Source: Apricaphanius iberus (lineage: Eukaryota; Chordata; Actinopteri; Cyprinodontiformes; Aphaniidae). From it: DNA of 64,000 nt. The first letter of the stretch is position 1, and each line of letters opens with the position of its first letter. Shown here in pieces: positions 1 to 12,440 of this stretch. Location: contig JAPXFQ010000398.1 of assembly GCA_028564705.1 (NCBI GenBank), forward strand, positions 62,001-126,000, written 5' to 3'. The notes under the pieces were generated by a model. That model saw only the letters and a list, made by a program, of their open reading frames with translations, had not been told where the DNA came from and searched no databases. The position numbers and the translations under genes are program-made.

Positions 1-440
1 GCTTTGGGGCTGGTTTTCTGCAAAGTGGACAAGACTAATGATTAATATTAGGCCCCAAAGCATCAAAGATCTGCATGGAATAATGGGCCAAAATAGCAGT
101 TCCAGTGTGTTTGACCTCTGGCATAGTCAACCAAGGTTACGTTACAAATTGTTGATGAATTTTAGTTATTGACCAAATATTTATTTTCTGCTTAAAAAAA
201 ATCTTTAAACATCATAGAGTTTGATTCCTGGATCTTTTTTAAATTCTGTCTCTTACAGTTGAAAGACATATATACCAATGATGAAAATTACAGACCTCTC
301 ATCTTCTTATTTGCATAACTTGTACTATCAGTTCCTGACAAATACTTTTTCTCCCCGCTGCACAACATAAATACCTAAAGTAGAAACTTGGAAAACATTG
401 GTTCTGAATCTGTATCACAAACCCATCTATTATCAATCTC
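1..440. other. AT-rich intergenic sequence
   Basis: No open frame, repeat family or structured element is recognisable in this stretch. It is ordinary AT-rich non-coding DNA up to the edge of the LINE fragment that follows. Confidence 0.6.
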
Positions 441-770
441 TACCAGCTATATTTTGCAGGGTTGTAGAGGGGTAGTGCATATCTCCAGTGGTCATTAGAC
501 AAGAGACAGGGTATACCCTGGGCAGGTTGCCAGTTCATTTTAGGCCAAGAGACACATAGGGCAAATAATCATGCATGCACACACTTATACCTAAGAGTAA
601 GACCAATTAACTTAAAAGTTGTGTATTTGGATGTTGAAAGGAAGCTGGAGTATCCAGAATAATGCACAGGGAGAACATGCAAACTCCATGCAGAAAGATT
701 TGGGATTTGAATCCAGGACCTTCTTGGTGCAAGGCAACAATGCTACCAACTGCATAGCCCTGTCACAGTC
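441..770 (-). mobile_element. Degenerate RTE/Rex3-type LINE 3' fragment
   Basis: The plus strand reads like the reverse complement of a very common fish RTE-type LINE 3' region. It shows 'gggtataccctgggcagg', then a run of ACACA-rich sequence, then 'gggagaacatgcaaactcc' near 670 and 'ggcaacaatgctaccaactg' near 735. The order of these blocks puts the LINE on the minus strand. The GGAT-repeat tail expected at the left end is not visible, so the copy is eroded or truncated. No coding domain is present. The family name is from recognition of the sequence style; the decay suggests an old insertion. Confidence 0.6.
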
Positions 771-775
771 AGACA

Positions 776-2850
776 AAGTATAATTTGTCTCATCTCTATC
801 TCCAAATCATAAGACCTAAATTACATGGCCCGATCTAACATACTGGCTGAAGCACTAGAGACAAGATGAAGCTCTGACAAAATCAATTTCGGAGCTTCCC
901 TAAATAACTCCTGCATTAAATTGAGTGTAATATCTTTATGGGCTGAATATTGACAGTACCTGATTGTTGGTTCAAAAATATTTCTAAATAAGTAAACTGC
1001 TGTGGAGAATAATTCACAAACACCAAACACTCCAGCAGAGAATGGAAAACAATAAGCCAAGACTGATAATTCATATGCTGCCTCAGATTCACATTAGAAA
1101 CCTGTATAATTTGTCTATAGCTATAATTATCAGTATACTATTATTAATAGTGGTTTGAGTTCAAATGTTTTTCATTGCATTTAATAAATTTAAACACCAA
1201 AAGAATAAATTCACACAATTCTATATTTGAAAGAGTGTAAAATGCAAACTGCTAAATATGCAAATAAAAGTTTTATTACTGCAGCTCCAATTAGCTTTCT
1301 TATGCTTATTGCCATGTAGAATTTTAGGTTGGTGAGGAATATCAATATTTGCCAACCTTATAATGCTCTTCATTTTGCTAATTTGGAAATATAAGTATTT
1401 CTGACTATTTTTTGTGACAAAACAGAACAAACAAAATATTCAACTGTTTTACTAATATAAGGTGTCTTGAAAGTATGGTGGTACTTGGCGAACTTTGTTT
1501 CATGCAAATATAAGTGGTACTTGTTATCAGTCCAGTTCATTTGTATTCAGCCAAACACAAAATTTCATTGGAGTAATAGAATTGTTTTTTGATTCAAGTC
1601 AGATTGCATTAATTTAAATTTAACACTCGATTTCAGCCTTAAAGGTTATATTCAGATTCTATTCTTTCAATAATATTCCAAAACAATCACACTGAAGTGC
1701 AATTGCAAGCACTCAGATTGAGAGGTCTCTTTTTGTTTTTTAAGAAACTGTAAATCTTGCAGAATTTACAAACACGGTCAAGGTTAAAGGCTGTGATTGA
1801 GATGTATAAACCGCCTTACAACATAATAGTGCCATATTTTGAAAACAGGTTTATCTGGTGGCACACTAGGATAGGTGTTAGGGTTTTACACATACAAAAA
1901 TAGTCTTTCCTGCCTTACCCATGAGATAGTATGGCCTACTTATTTGCCAATTTGACAGAACCCATATGACAGGAGGAGTGGAAGCTCCTTTAGTACATTA
2001 GTTGGCAGTAGTCATAAGTCAGTGAGCCTGATAAGTCTTATAGATCACCCCAACACAAGGATCCTATACCTCTACCGTCATTACAGGGAAAAAGGTGACA
2101 TTTTTGATTGATTAAAGTGGAGCAGACTAGCTTAAGCTAAATCACGTTAAGTGATGTGACATTGCAGTTTCACATATCATATTTCTGTCAAGACAATGAT
2201 GGTGGAACGCATTGTCAAGGCATGATATCTGACAACAGCAGTCATCTGGAGGCAAGGGGAGATTTATGGGAATGTTTTAGTGGTCTAAAGGAGATGAGAG
2301 GGAGTAAAAAAGGGGTGCTTTTTTGTGCACTGTCACTTCCAGAGAGACAGTAAATTTTACCCTAGCGCTGTTGGGAATTGAAGACATTTACACATGCTGA
2401 CAAATGGCCTGTTGTAAAAGTATTTATTGGTCTTGTCCTCCTTTTATTCTTGGCCAACTCACAAACACATAACCCTTTGAAGACACAGAATATATATTTA
2501 TCCACAGCAGATCTATGAAACGCACATTTATTCAGTGCAACAGAGCTATAGCACTAGATATGTCTTGACAGTGTTTTAAGGATAATACAGGTCTTCATGT
2601 AATACTTTAAGAGGCAGTCTTGGGTTGTTAATAATTAATTTATGTCAACCGCACAGTCTCCAGCTGCAAGCCAATTAGCCTACTCAGCTTTGTGAAGGTC
2701 TCTTTTTTTAGAAAATTAGTTTGCAAAAGAAATGTAGAAGATGTACAAATCAACTTGCATAACCAGCTGTGAGTAAAACTAGATTTTTATCACTCTAATA
2801 TGTGCTTTTAATATATTACACTGTCACCTTAGCATCTATCAATATATTTG
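776..2850. other. AT-rich intergenic sequence, no gene seen
   Basis: Only short frames occur (at most 79 codons), none with a recognisable domain or splice context. The patch at 1930-2360 has slightly higher complexity and could be unique regulatory DNA, but nothing specific supports that. Confidence 0.5.
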
Positions 2851-4250
2851 TTTGCTAAAGAATTAATGCCCCTTAAACTTTTTTATATTTTATCAATCAA
2901 TGTTTTATTAGGGTTTTTTTAATTGTTACAGATGAAAATCTGAAAACCCCCTTTACTTTTATACCCCTTAATCAACTCCAGCACAACAAATAAAGTCACC
3001 TAATTAGATAGTCCAGCTGTGTATACATTATCTGTGGCACAACAACAGAAGTACTAAGATATGGCTTTACCCTTAACTGACATGAAAGAAGCAACATAAC
3101 ACAAGCAACCAGAAGGTTTATGATGAATCTAGAGGAGCTGGAGCGATCCACTGCTCAGGTGGGAGAATTTGTTCACAGGACAAAAATTACCTGTGCATTC
3201 AATAAATTCTATCTTTATTGAGGAGTAGCCTTACAAAATTGTTGACAGAAAGCCATAAAAAGTTTAGTCTGTAAGTGGTGCATGGGATTAATTTGCATGC
3301 TCAGGTATTCAAAATTTCTGGCCAACGTGCAAATAAATAGCATGACCCCAAACCCGAGGTGGGTAGAAACTAGTTACATTTACTTAGTAATTTCCTTGAA
3401 GTTTTGTACTTTTAAGAGTAGTTTGGCTATGTTGTACTTTTTACTTTTAGTTGAGTAATATTAATACAATATCACTACTCTTACTTGAGTAAAATTTTTG
3501 GATACTCTACCACAGAATAAAGAGCAAACGTATTTTAACTAAAAATACACCAGGGACAGACACACACCAGCTCTTTATTAAAGGGGACCACCTTTTTGGT
3601 TTTCTAATGTTCTGTTTGTCGAGTTTGTTGTTTCATTTTGAGGTCAAATTGATATATAATAAACACCATACATTGTCACTGTATATGTATATTTCTGGCT
3701 GTCTGCTGACATAATTAAAAAAATTCTAGATCAGATGTTAACCATTACTCAAGTAGCCTTTTTAGCAATTTTTTTTTACTCTTATTTGAGTAATTTGTGT
3801 TGGATGGCTACTTTTTACTTTAACTTGAGTAAAAATATGTCAAAGTAGTGCAACTCTTACCTGAGAACAAATCTGGGGTATTCTACCCACCTCTGTCGTG
3901 AACACATCATCACCACTATGAAATGCGGTGATGGCAGTATAATACTTTGGGACTGCATTTTTTCAGCAAGACAGGGAATCTGATCAGAGTAGATGGTGAA
4001 AAGTCAGGGCAATTCTTGAACAAAACTTGCTTAAGTCTGAAAAAACAAAACAAAAACAACTAGGATGTAACATCCACCTTTCCTGTGCTACAAAAAAAGT
4101 ACATAGGCAGCTACGGCTAAACCAAGATGATAAAGATCAAAGAATAATGTAACAGAATGCCCTAGACCTATCTAATTGAGGATCTGTGGCAATAGATGGA
4201 AAATAAATATAAATCAAGTCATAAAAGAATGGCAAATGGTCATTTTCATT
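2851..4250 (+). mobile_element. Decayed Tc1-family DNA transposon, split by a hAT MITE
   Basis: The copy begins with a Tc1 terminal-repeat-like block ('gccccttaaactttttta' near 2867), followed by the usual 5' leader ('acccc..aatcaactccag' and 'aagtcacctaattag' near 2990). Transposase-derived sequence follows on the plus strand: the 'gaggagctgg..gatccactgctcaggtggga' region near 3133, then after the insertion the 'gtgatggcagtataatactttggg' region near 3929, and 'gaggatctgtggcaatag' near 4178. The frame is broken many times and the 3' terminal repeat is not seen. A 542-bp non-autonomous element interrupts the transposase region at 3354-3895. The Tc1 copy must therefore predate that hAT insertion. 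Confidence 0.75.
3354..3895. mobile_element. hAT-type MITE nested in Tc1
   Basis: The element is bounded by near-perfect terminal inverted repeats, 'gaggtgggtag' at 3356-3366 and 'ctacccacctctg' at 3883-3895. The interior is rich in repeated 'acttgagtaa' motifs on both strands, typical of a very common fish hAT MITE whose ends read CAGAGGTGGGTAG. The flanks are CCCCAAAC on the left (3346-3353) and TCGTGAAC on the right (3896-3903). Both are 6/8 matches to CCCTGAAC, which is what intact Tc1 transposase DNA reads at this spot, so they are plausibly a decayed 8-bp target-site duplication. There is no coding capacity. Confidence 0.75.
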
Positions 4251-4385
4251 GTAGCTGCTTGCCCTTGCAATAACCCTGAACTTCCAAAGAAGACATATGA
4301 CTCTATAATATGTATTTTATTTACTCAGCTACATGCTTAAAGATAACTTATTTCTAAACACTTTCTAAGTGTTTTAAAATTATTT

Positions 4386-4399
4386 CCACTGGGTGGCAC
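4386..4399 (+). promoter_or_regulatory. CTCF-like motif
   Basis: CCACTGGGTGGCAC matches the vertebrate CTCF core consensus CCASYAGRKGGCRS at 13 of 14 positions. It lies just right of the Tc1 island. Occupancy cannot be judged from sequence. Confidence 0.35.
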
Positions 4400-4419
4400 T
4401 GTAAGACTTCCAATGAGAC

Positions 4420-4810
4420 GAAATAGGACGCTGGAGAGCCTGCAAAGGGGGTAAAGGTGGGTAAAAAGGAGACCCACACTTACCTCACATTCAGATAGAG
4501 CTGTAATTTACTAATAGTGTGGGAGCCGCCGCCGCTGTTATCTTTTAATAGGTTTGTACGGGAGAAAGCAGGTGCCTGTTGTTAATGCGTCCAATTGCCC
4601 AAGTTGCCTACAGAATTCAGGGCATCCATCACTGTCGTCGGCCTGACACCCTGTCGTTCTACTTCATGCAGCAGGCCGGCTGGGTTGGTTGGTAACAGAT
4701 GAGGCTTCTCTCTCCTCCAGACGCCGAGTCGCATGGAGACAGCCACCATGGTTGCTCGCACTTCCACACACAATAAAACACCTAGCTGCATATGACTCTT
4801 GGAGGACAAA
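4420..4810. promoter_or_regulatory. GC-richer unique patch, candidate conserved element
   Basis: This patch stands out from the AT-rich flanks. It contains a GCCGCCGCCGCTG run near 4526 and no repeat family that I recognise. A 75-codon frame runs on the minus strand (4582-4809), but it has no domain or splice support. A regulatory element is the best guess; an unannotated exon is not excluded. Confidence 0.25.
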
Positions 4811-6525
4811 TAAAACTTATGGATAGGTTACCTAGAGCTATAATATTGCAATGCAGTTTGTTTTTATGCCATTTTCCTACCAAAGGATCTCATTTACGAA
4901 GTCAAGCAGCATTTATTTTACTTTTTTTTGTTAAGATTATATTTTAAAGGGGCTTACAAAATGACTGATTCAATCAATCGGTATTCATTGCTTTTGAAAC
5001 TAATTAATTTTCCTGGATCTGATCAGTTGACATGGAATTGAGGCCAAGTATAACCAGGCCAGACATTTTGTGTGATCATTGACTGGACTCACCTCATTAT
5101 GGAATATAGACTGTATATAAGGATTAAAATATTTCCACTTTTGCAACTAGAAAAAAAGTGAAGTCCAAATATTACAAATTCATGAATCTAACACTCTCCC
5201 TTAACTTGATAGACAGACGGATTGCTTTGAAAGCTAAGTAACCAGTTGAACCGTGATGGAAAGGTAAATGATTCATTTCAAGGGACATCTCAGCTTCTTC
5301 ACATATACCACTATGATTTATTTGAAAGGCTAACTATGATGAAGTGGAATGACAAGTGTAAAATGTCCTAATGCTGTAAATTTTAGAATTGAAACGTGAG
5401 AAAGAGGTGATTGATCGCAAACTTGCATAATTTCCTGTGGATTAATGATTAAATGTCTTTCTATTTTGCTTTAAAGAAGTCTGACTTTCTTGAAATAGTT
5501 TTAAAGCAGGTATGTTGAGTCATGCTAAAGTTCTTCAGGTTGTTTCTTCAGACCGTCACCACTAGTTCAATCTTTTTTACCCAAATCTTATACCTGACCA
5601 ATTACAGAGGAATGTTTTACCCCTTTTGAAATAACAAAAACCAGGCCTAACTTCAGGAACAGAGTGTTGATAAGTCTATACAAGTTAGCCCAGGCTTAGT
5701 TCTATAGAATTTAATCTTTGGTAGTGTTGTTAGTAGCAGAGCATTGGAAGCTTTCTTTACTCATACTGCTTTTTCTAAATCTGAAAGATTTTTACTATTC
5801 AGTTAAGTTTATATTATTATCTAAAAGTACTTTACTAGACAATCCAATCAACATCCCAAAATAATCAAATCAATCTAATCATATAGTCTGATTCAATCAT
5901 ATTTAAATTCTATCTGTAGTTCAGCCACTTTCAGTACATTGTGCTAATTAATAAAAGCTATCAACTTAAGAAAGCCCAGTTCATTGTACTGAGTTTCAAC
6001 CTTCGCACCAACACATCATACTATCGTGGCGACAGTGTAAAAGGAACCAATCCATTATAACGGGCAGAACCTGGCTCAGTGTGACATACAAAATGTATGT
6101 ATTCGGTGTATCAATCTACTGTTTGGCCAAAAGCTCTTTAAATACTCTCCAAATAAAAATCTATCTTTAGTGTTATCTGGTATATTTATAATATAATGGA
6201 TTAGGCCAGATACATATTTTTAGATATTTAAATTAACAGGAAAAAAAAAATCAGCATCCTGAGTCTGTTCGATCATATTTAAACACACCGAAAAACCCAT
6301 TCTGTGTAAGCAGGTGGTGACAGCTTTAGTAATTGACATCAAAATAAAAAATAAAAAGCTAACCATGTCAGAAGCATTGCCAGTCAACAGATTAAAAAAC
6401 AGTTTCCCCAGAACAGTTGTTTTTTTCTTTGACATTTTTGGCCTTTCTTGTCAGAAGTGAACTCATTTAGCTTATGTTTATCATTTAATCGGAACAAAGG
6501 CTAGGAAGAGTAAAAAGGAGGAGGA
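4811..6525. other. AT-rich intergenic sequence
   Basis: Nothing gene-like or structured is recognised. Short frames are chance-sized. Confidence 0.5.
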
Positions 6526-6527
6526 GA

Positions 6528-7705
6528 GTAAAACGACAATTCAAGGTGCTTTACATAATTCGGGGATGACTAAAAGCAGCAATAAACCAACAGTAAAAGG
6601 AGAAAACACAACTATAGAGACACATGACATATGACCCATTAAAACATATTCCAGCTATTATTAATCACCTACTCAATGGTCGCTCTTAACAGATGGGGTT
6701 TTAGCTTTGACTGAAAGGAATTCAGTGTTTCTGCAGCTTTGCAGTGTTCTGAGTTTGTTACAGATAAGAGGGGGATAATGCAGTGCAGCCAGTAAAAACC
6801 ACTAACAACCAGAAACTAGAGGGGGATTATTTTTCATCACCACAGCGGATACGCACACAACCTACACTGGTTTATGCAGCTCTGGCTCCCATTGCTATTA
6901 TTTGCAGTGGCAGTGTTGGTTAGCAGTGTTAGCATGTTTGTTAGCCATAGTTCACCTGTTAGGAAGTTCTTTCTGCAGACTGTTGCATGTTTAATCATCG
7001 TTCCAATCCCTTCTTGTGATAGCTGTCAGTCCAAAGACGTCTTTTATTTGCTTCGAAAGGGGGTAAGTTCATGGAATTTTAACTTTGCCGTTCTGTTGTT
7101 TTTATCTAAGCCATTTGAGCAACCAATACGGCACAACACATGATTGCATCTGTTTTTGGTGACAACGGGCAGTAGGCAGGGAGCGACATAGAAATAATCC
7201 TACTAGGCTTTATGAGACTTTATAAAATGAAAACTAAGCACATTTTCTCAATAAAAATTTTTTTGTTTTAGTTTAATGAACACTCATTACAGTTTCAGTT
7301 AATTTTTGTTTTTTTTTGCAAATTCTCATTTTAATTTTATTTCAGTTAGCAAACATGTTTTTTTTACTTCAAGTTTTTGTAATTTTTTTCATTTTTGTTA
7401 ATGATAATAACCTTGGTTTGGGCACCTGAGTGGTCTACGGGGTTGGTATAGTAACAGCAAGTCTTCAACATGCTTTAGTTCTAAGCCATTCAATGATTTA
7501 TAAACTACTAAAATGTTTTGAAGCCTATTCTCTAAGCTAGAGCGAGCCAGTGTAGGAACTTTAGAACTGGGGTGATGTGCTCTACTTTCCTGGTTCTAGT
7601 AAAGACGAGAGCAGCAATGTTCTGGATCAGCTGCAGCTGGCTGATTGACTTTTTAGGCAAACCCGTGACAACGTTGTTGTAGTAATCAATCCGCTTAAAG
7701 AAAAA
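6528..7705 (+). repeat. Dispersed fish LINE 3'-end-type repeat, interrupted
   Basis: Two blocks belong to one fish interspersed repeat in the same orientation. Block 6528-6770 has 'ttcaaggtgctttacataa' and 'ggaattcagtgtttctgcag'. Block 7430-7705 has 'aagccattcaatgatttata', 'actggggtgatgtgctcta' and 'ttctggatcagctgcagctg'. The joint between them lacks the expected linking sequence and is filled by about 650 bp of foreign DNA. The repeat has no intact reading frame. It belongs to the group whose 3' end reads GGCGCTATAyAAATAAA, other copies of which lie at 52080 and 62811. Confidence 0.6.
6771..7425. mobile_element. Unclassified insertion splitting the dispersed repeat
   Basis: This segment occupies the gap between two collinear repeat blocks. 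Its right part (7240-7420) is T-rich, with 'agttagcaaacatgtttttt' and an end reading 'aatgataataaccttgg', similar to the end of a common fish non-autonomous DNA transposon. The left part contains an 89-codon frame (6874-7143) with no recognisable domain. I could not find terminal inverted repeats or a TSD, so this may be two insertions. Confidence 0.4.
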
Positions 7706-9875
7706 TACCCTTCCAAATATTTGATCAATTTCCTATTATAGCAAATTTCAAATATTCAGTTTTGGCTTTTCAAGTCAGATTTGAGATGTATAAGATTTTT
7801 ATAAGATCTCCGGTAAACTATAAGATTCTACTGCAATGAAAGAGTGCCTCTAAAAATGCTTATCTTCTTTTCTTGGTATTTGTGACCCTGCCTCACCCTT
7901 GAGCTTAGCTGGTGGCACCCCGTCGTGTGCAGGTTTGCCCTCCACCCTGAGAAATTCTGAGAGCAGCTGTGTTTCTTTAGACCCATACTGAGAGTTGGAG
8001 GGTATACAGAGGTGTCCGCTAATACTTTTTTAGAGCCATTTCAGCAGTCAGGTCTTGGTGGGGTCACTGTCAATACTGCTTTAGTTCAAGGCCCTTGATC
8101 TGCTGCATGTTGGATGAAGCCGAATAGCAGTGTGCTTGCTGTTGCTTCCCTGCACTATTGTTTTTTTTAAGTTTTCTTTTTAGATTTTTCTTCACTTAGG
8201 GCATTGCCGCTACAGCCATGTCAGTTAGATGTCTTTATTTAGGAAATGCTTATATTGATTTAGATTTTTATTCTAAGCAAATTGGAAAATATATTAAATT
8301 AGATGGTTTCATGCTGCTATTAGACGAATGACAGAAAGTTATTAAAAAGAAATTTCCCTCCCTGATTATATGTATTTTTTGTGGTAAGTCAAGCTTGTAA
8401 ATGCAGTTTTTTGTAAGACACACAGGTGTTAAACAGCATATGGAAGCTGTGAATCAGCTTCCTAACCCTCTCTGACATCCCTCCTGACATTAAACAGAAC
8501 CATCTCTTTCATACAAAGTTTCCAGATTTTTCCAGCAGGTTTCAGCTGTATGCTGTTTATGAGCATCAAACCAGTTTTATGCACTCCTTAGATGCTCTCA
8601 TCAGTGCTCAGCTCAACGTGTAAATTCTCTTTCAACCTAACTTAAAATTAAAAAAAGACATACCGGGATGTGATCATGTGTATAGCGGTTATAAAGACAT
8701 TTTTATTGAGCACTTTATTATGCAACTTAACGTGTCCTCTGTTTTTCAAATCAATCATAAAATATCTTGAAAAAAAAAATAAAACTTTTTTTTTCAAGCT
8801 TCTCTAATCAGTTTAGTGACATGACATTCCGGTCGCAGTTGGGGTAGTTTTGGCTGGATTATTTGTCTCTGAATCCCTCAGTTCAGAAAACCATAACCCT
8901 TTGCTGTTCTCTGCCACTCAGCTGAAAGAAGGCTTCTAAATCTATCCCCTGCCTACATGTAATAAGGTAAAACTATGTTAAAGCTAAAGTTGGCAAGCTG
9001 CTAACATTTCTATCAAATAGACACCAATCGAGTAGAGTGGCCTGACTAATTGACCAGCCGATATTCCTCTTAACACTTGGGTTGTTTTACACTAAATAGA
9101 AAGGGCAAACTAATACTCAGTACATTAAGCATTTCAAAAATACTAATGAATACTAAGGCGTTTATTGTAAAAGTTTGTATTGATCTGTTGATCAAAATTT
9201 TTAAAATGAAAAGGAAGTATATAATGATATTGATTTGTTTTTTAAATTATTTTAGTAGAAGTATGAACAAGTTTTGTATTTCTTTTTTGCATCAAAATTT
9301 GTTTAAATTCTTTAAATTAAACTGAGATTACCATACTGTGTGAATATCCTATCACCATAATCCTACACTACTCTAAATCAAACTATCAGTAATTTGAAAA
9401 TCAGTTTTTCAGTTGTCTCACTCCCTGTATTCCTCTCCAGCCCCTTTCGATGTTTTAAAATATACCTTGTCTTATGTCTTGGTAATTCTACAAAGCTAAA
9501 AATGTTTCTTGCCAAGCTATTGGCTATTCTTTGTATGTCTAATCCTTTATGTACTTATGTATGTAAAAGGTGAATAAGTAGAATTTTTAATTTTTTTTAT
9601 TTGTGGTCTATAACAGAAAATAATTGGACTTGCATTAAGAACATCAGTTAAGAAAATAAAATTACAAATGTTGTTCTAATATGGATAAATTCTCTTGGTA
9701 GATTGAATTATTTAGTCATCCTTCTGATGCCTTCCTTTTTTTTCCCTCTTACTTCTCGTTGGGCTCCCTCTTAAAAAATACACCAGTTGAACAACAGAGA
9801 GGAAAGTCTTGCCAGTTAGCCACTAATGAGACATGCTTGTGAGGATATCCAAATCCTCAACGTGTTAACGTTTAA
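7706..9875. other. AT-rich intergenic sequence
   Basis: No recognisable gene or mobile element. The region 9077-9325 is an open but extremely AT-rich frame (82 codons) with lysine/isoleucine/phenylalanine bias, which is expected by chance in such DNA. Confidence 0.5.
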
Positions 9876-9879
9876 AACA

Positions 9880-10110
9880 ACCCCTCCCCATCTCTCTACC
9901 CCCTGAACCACTGCCTCCCCCATCTGCCCTTGGACCCAGCCTTTTGTAAAATGGCGAGGGCAACGCTGAGGCCCTCTGTGTGATTATTCACACATGGCTG
10001 TGGCCGTGCTGCTTTGAGTGCAGCCCGAAAAGGGGAACGAGAGAGAAAAGGCCTTGTGTATGGACAATGTAAAAACGCTCCAACTGACACTTGGCCAAGG
10101 CTTTCTTCTT
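9880..10110. promoter_or_regulatory. Candidate conserved non-coding element
   Basis: GC-balanced, repeat-free DNA with 'cttttgtaaaatggcgaggg' and 'gtgattattcacacatggc'. It contrasts sharply with the AT-rich flanks. Overlapping frames on the minus strand (9896-10090, 9984-10166) do not look like protein. The regulatory role is inferred from composition only. Confidence 0.3.
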
Positions 10111-10888
10111 ATTATGAATGTTGTCATTTCTTTCTCTTTTTTTACTCTTTTGTTTAGCTCAAACATATATCTAATCCTTTAAAGATTTATACCTTTATTC
10201 ATCAAGAGACTTTGTCCTTCTCTGTCCGTTTTCAGTTTAATGGGTGGGATGGTACTGTTTGGGAATTTAGTAAAATATATCTGATAAGTGAAAAATAGTA
10301 TGGCAAGAGAAAAACCAGCAATCCCAGTTGCCATTGTCAGGCTTTTTTTTTTTCCAAGAGAGATGTCTGCCTTGGAAGTGAGAATAAGATATGCTTTTGT
10401 AATAGATCTTTGGACAGCCTTGAATGATTTTCCACTAGAGTTCTTTTCCGGACTCATTTTCTCCTGGGTGTGTATTGGAAATGTGCTTGGAAACTCAGCA
10501 GGGGGAAATTAAATGTTAAGCTGGCCTGGAAGTTTAGCAGAAAACAGTGAGAAAAGCAAACACTGGCCAGATCAGGGAATATCATTCAGTGTGATGCTTG
10601 GACTGAGAAAAGCTGAGGCCTGTAACGGAACAGGGCAAATTGTACTCTCTGAAGGGACGTCTAATTGATTCTGTACTACATTACTAGTTTTCACAGAAAT
10701 ATATGGACATCTCACTTCAGTATGTGGCAATTGCTGTCGTGCAGTTGTCACAGCTTCTTTCTGATTGTCCTATTTATTTATTCATTTATTTATTTATTTA
10801 AATATTAGATAGTTTTTTTGTGTGGATGTTACACCAAGATACAGAATGCAAACTTAACCTTGACTGAGACCAATAAGAAAAGCCAGAA
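10111..10888. other. Intergenic sequence with a short ATTT microsatellite
   Basis: Mostly unremarkable. A short imperfect (ATTT)n run lies at 10771-10802. A T-run precedes frames on both strands near 10290-10510, but no domain is recognisable. Confidence 0.5.
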
Positions 10889-10889
10889 A

Positions 10890-11890
10890 ATTGGTTCAAG
10901 GATAAAGTTGTGGAGATGTATAAAGACAGTTTTTGTTATATATTAATACAACGATCAGTCCCTCCTGAGATGGACTGAATTTTTCACAATTGCAGATTGA
11001 CTGAGCATGGCTGAAGTCAGACCACAGAGCGTTAATCAGAAAAGCAGTCAATATGGCTGCAGTGACTCTGGAGGGGCTGAAGAAGTCTTCCACTGCTCTG
11101 GTAACAGAAGCTTTAAAAAAGGACAGGAGCAGGAACATAAAAATAATAGTTGTGAACTCCACAGAGCTTGTCTCTGAGGAAGAAAGGCAATGTAATTTTC
11201 TAAAAGATAGCCAAAAGAATTCCTCTCGCCGGTATAGAGCATGAGCAAGAATAGGGGCACAGGAAACATGGAAGAAGGTGCCCTGGTCATATACATTTTC
11301 ATTTACATAAAATAAGCTATGTGTGGCAGGAAACTAACACCCTAAACAAAGAATGCTAACTCATAGTGGCTTCTTTAACAAGGACAGAAAAGACCAGAGT
11401 TGATGGGAATTTGGATATAGCTAAAAACAGTGCCTGAAAGAAACCCTGTTAGTCTACAAAGACTTGAGACAGGAGCAAAGGGTCACCATGCAGCAGTACA
11501 ACAACTCTAGACATATAGCCAGAGCTACAATTGTATCGTTTTTACATTGACACATATTCATATGTTAGAAAGGTGTATAGCTAAAAGAATTTGATTTCTT
11601 TTTGTTAGGGCATGAACATTTCACAGGTACTGGAAATCTGACTTAGTTTAAGATTTCACAAACAAGAATGGGAAACCGACATGCCCAACACACTTGCAGC
11701 TGAAATTGCAAAAGGACTAATATACATATGCATGTCACACTCTTCATATTTAAATTTTTTTAAACATTGTATTCTTCTAGTTCACATTCATTACATTACT
11801 TTGTGTTGCCCTATAAAAAATAATTATGTATATTTTAAAGTTTGTGGTTTTAAGGTGAGAGAAAGGAAAAAAAAAAGTTTGTGATGCAAG
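10890..11890 (+). mobile_element. Decayed Tc1-family transposon
   Basis: Transposase-derived sequence runs on the plus strand: 'ggataaagttgtggagatg' near 10900, 'gtgactctggaggggctga' near 11061, 'gaagaaggtgccctggtca' near 11271, 'gagttgatgggaatttgga' near 11398, and 'agccagagctacaattgta' near 11518. About 150 bp of transposase is missing between roughly 11100 and 11240. The right terminal-repeat region is recognisable ('tactttgtgttgccctata' near 11796, 'agtttgtggtttt' near 11839). The left terminal repeat is absent. Many stops and indels mark it as dead. Confidence 0.75.
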
Positions 11891-12059
11891 GACTACGATA
11901 AGTTAGCAGGCTTTAATATTTTCCTTGAACCATTTCAATAAATCGTAGCATAACAACAGTATGAACATGTTTAAACTATAATTTGTACCAGTTACTCATT
12001 AATTAAGACTGAAGTCCAGCATGTGTGACAATAAAGTGAAAGAGGAAGTGCTTTTGGTG

Positions 12060-12440
12060 ATGTCTAATTGACCAAATCAAGGTTTTCTCCCTTCCTCGCC
12101 CTGACTCCCCTCATGGCCTTCTGTGTGCCCTCTGCCCCGTGCCATGCATTTAAAAGCTTGTGTGCTGGGGAGGAGGCTTGGCAATAAGTAGCCCTCGTTT
12201 AATATGGATCTTGAAGAAGGCCGTAAAGCTAAAACCTCAGTGAAAGTGTTTCCCCTTCATATCCCTCTGGCATTGCTACATAGATGGCTCTTCTCTCTCT
12301 CCTCATTATAGTCGCTGCAGCTCTGTTTTAAAATACTCCTTCCGTCTCTCTGCATTTTACTGTTAATTAGTTTGCTTTGTAAGGTTAGACGTGCGGACAG
12401 AGCAACTTTAGGAGTGTTTGGCTGCCATCTGTGTGTGCAT
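12060..12440. promoter_or_regulatory. Candidate conserved non-coding element
   Basis: Repeat-free, GC-balanced sequence with 'gccatgcatttaaaagctt', 'gtttaatatggatctt' and 'actgttaattagtttgct'. The last contains a homeodomain-type TTAATTAG core. No splice-supported frame is present. Candidate enhancer by composition only. Confidence 0.3.
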
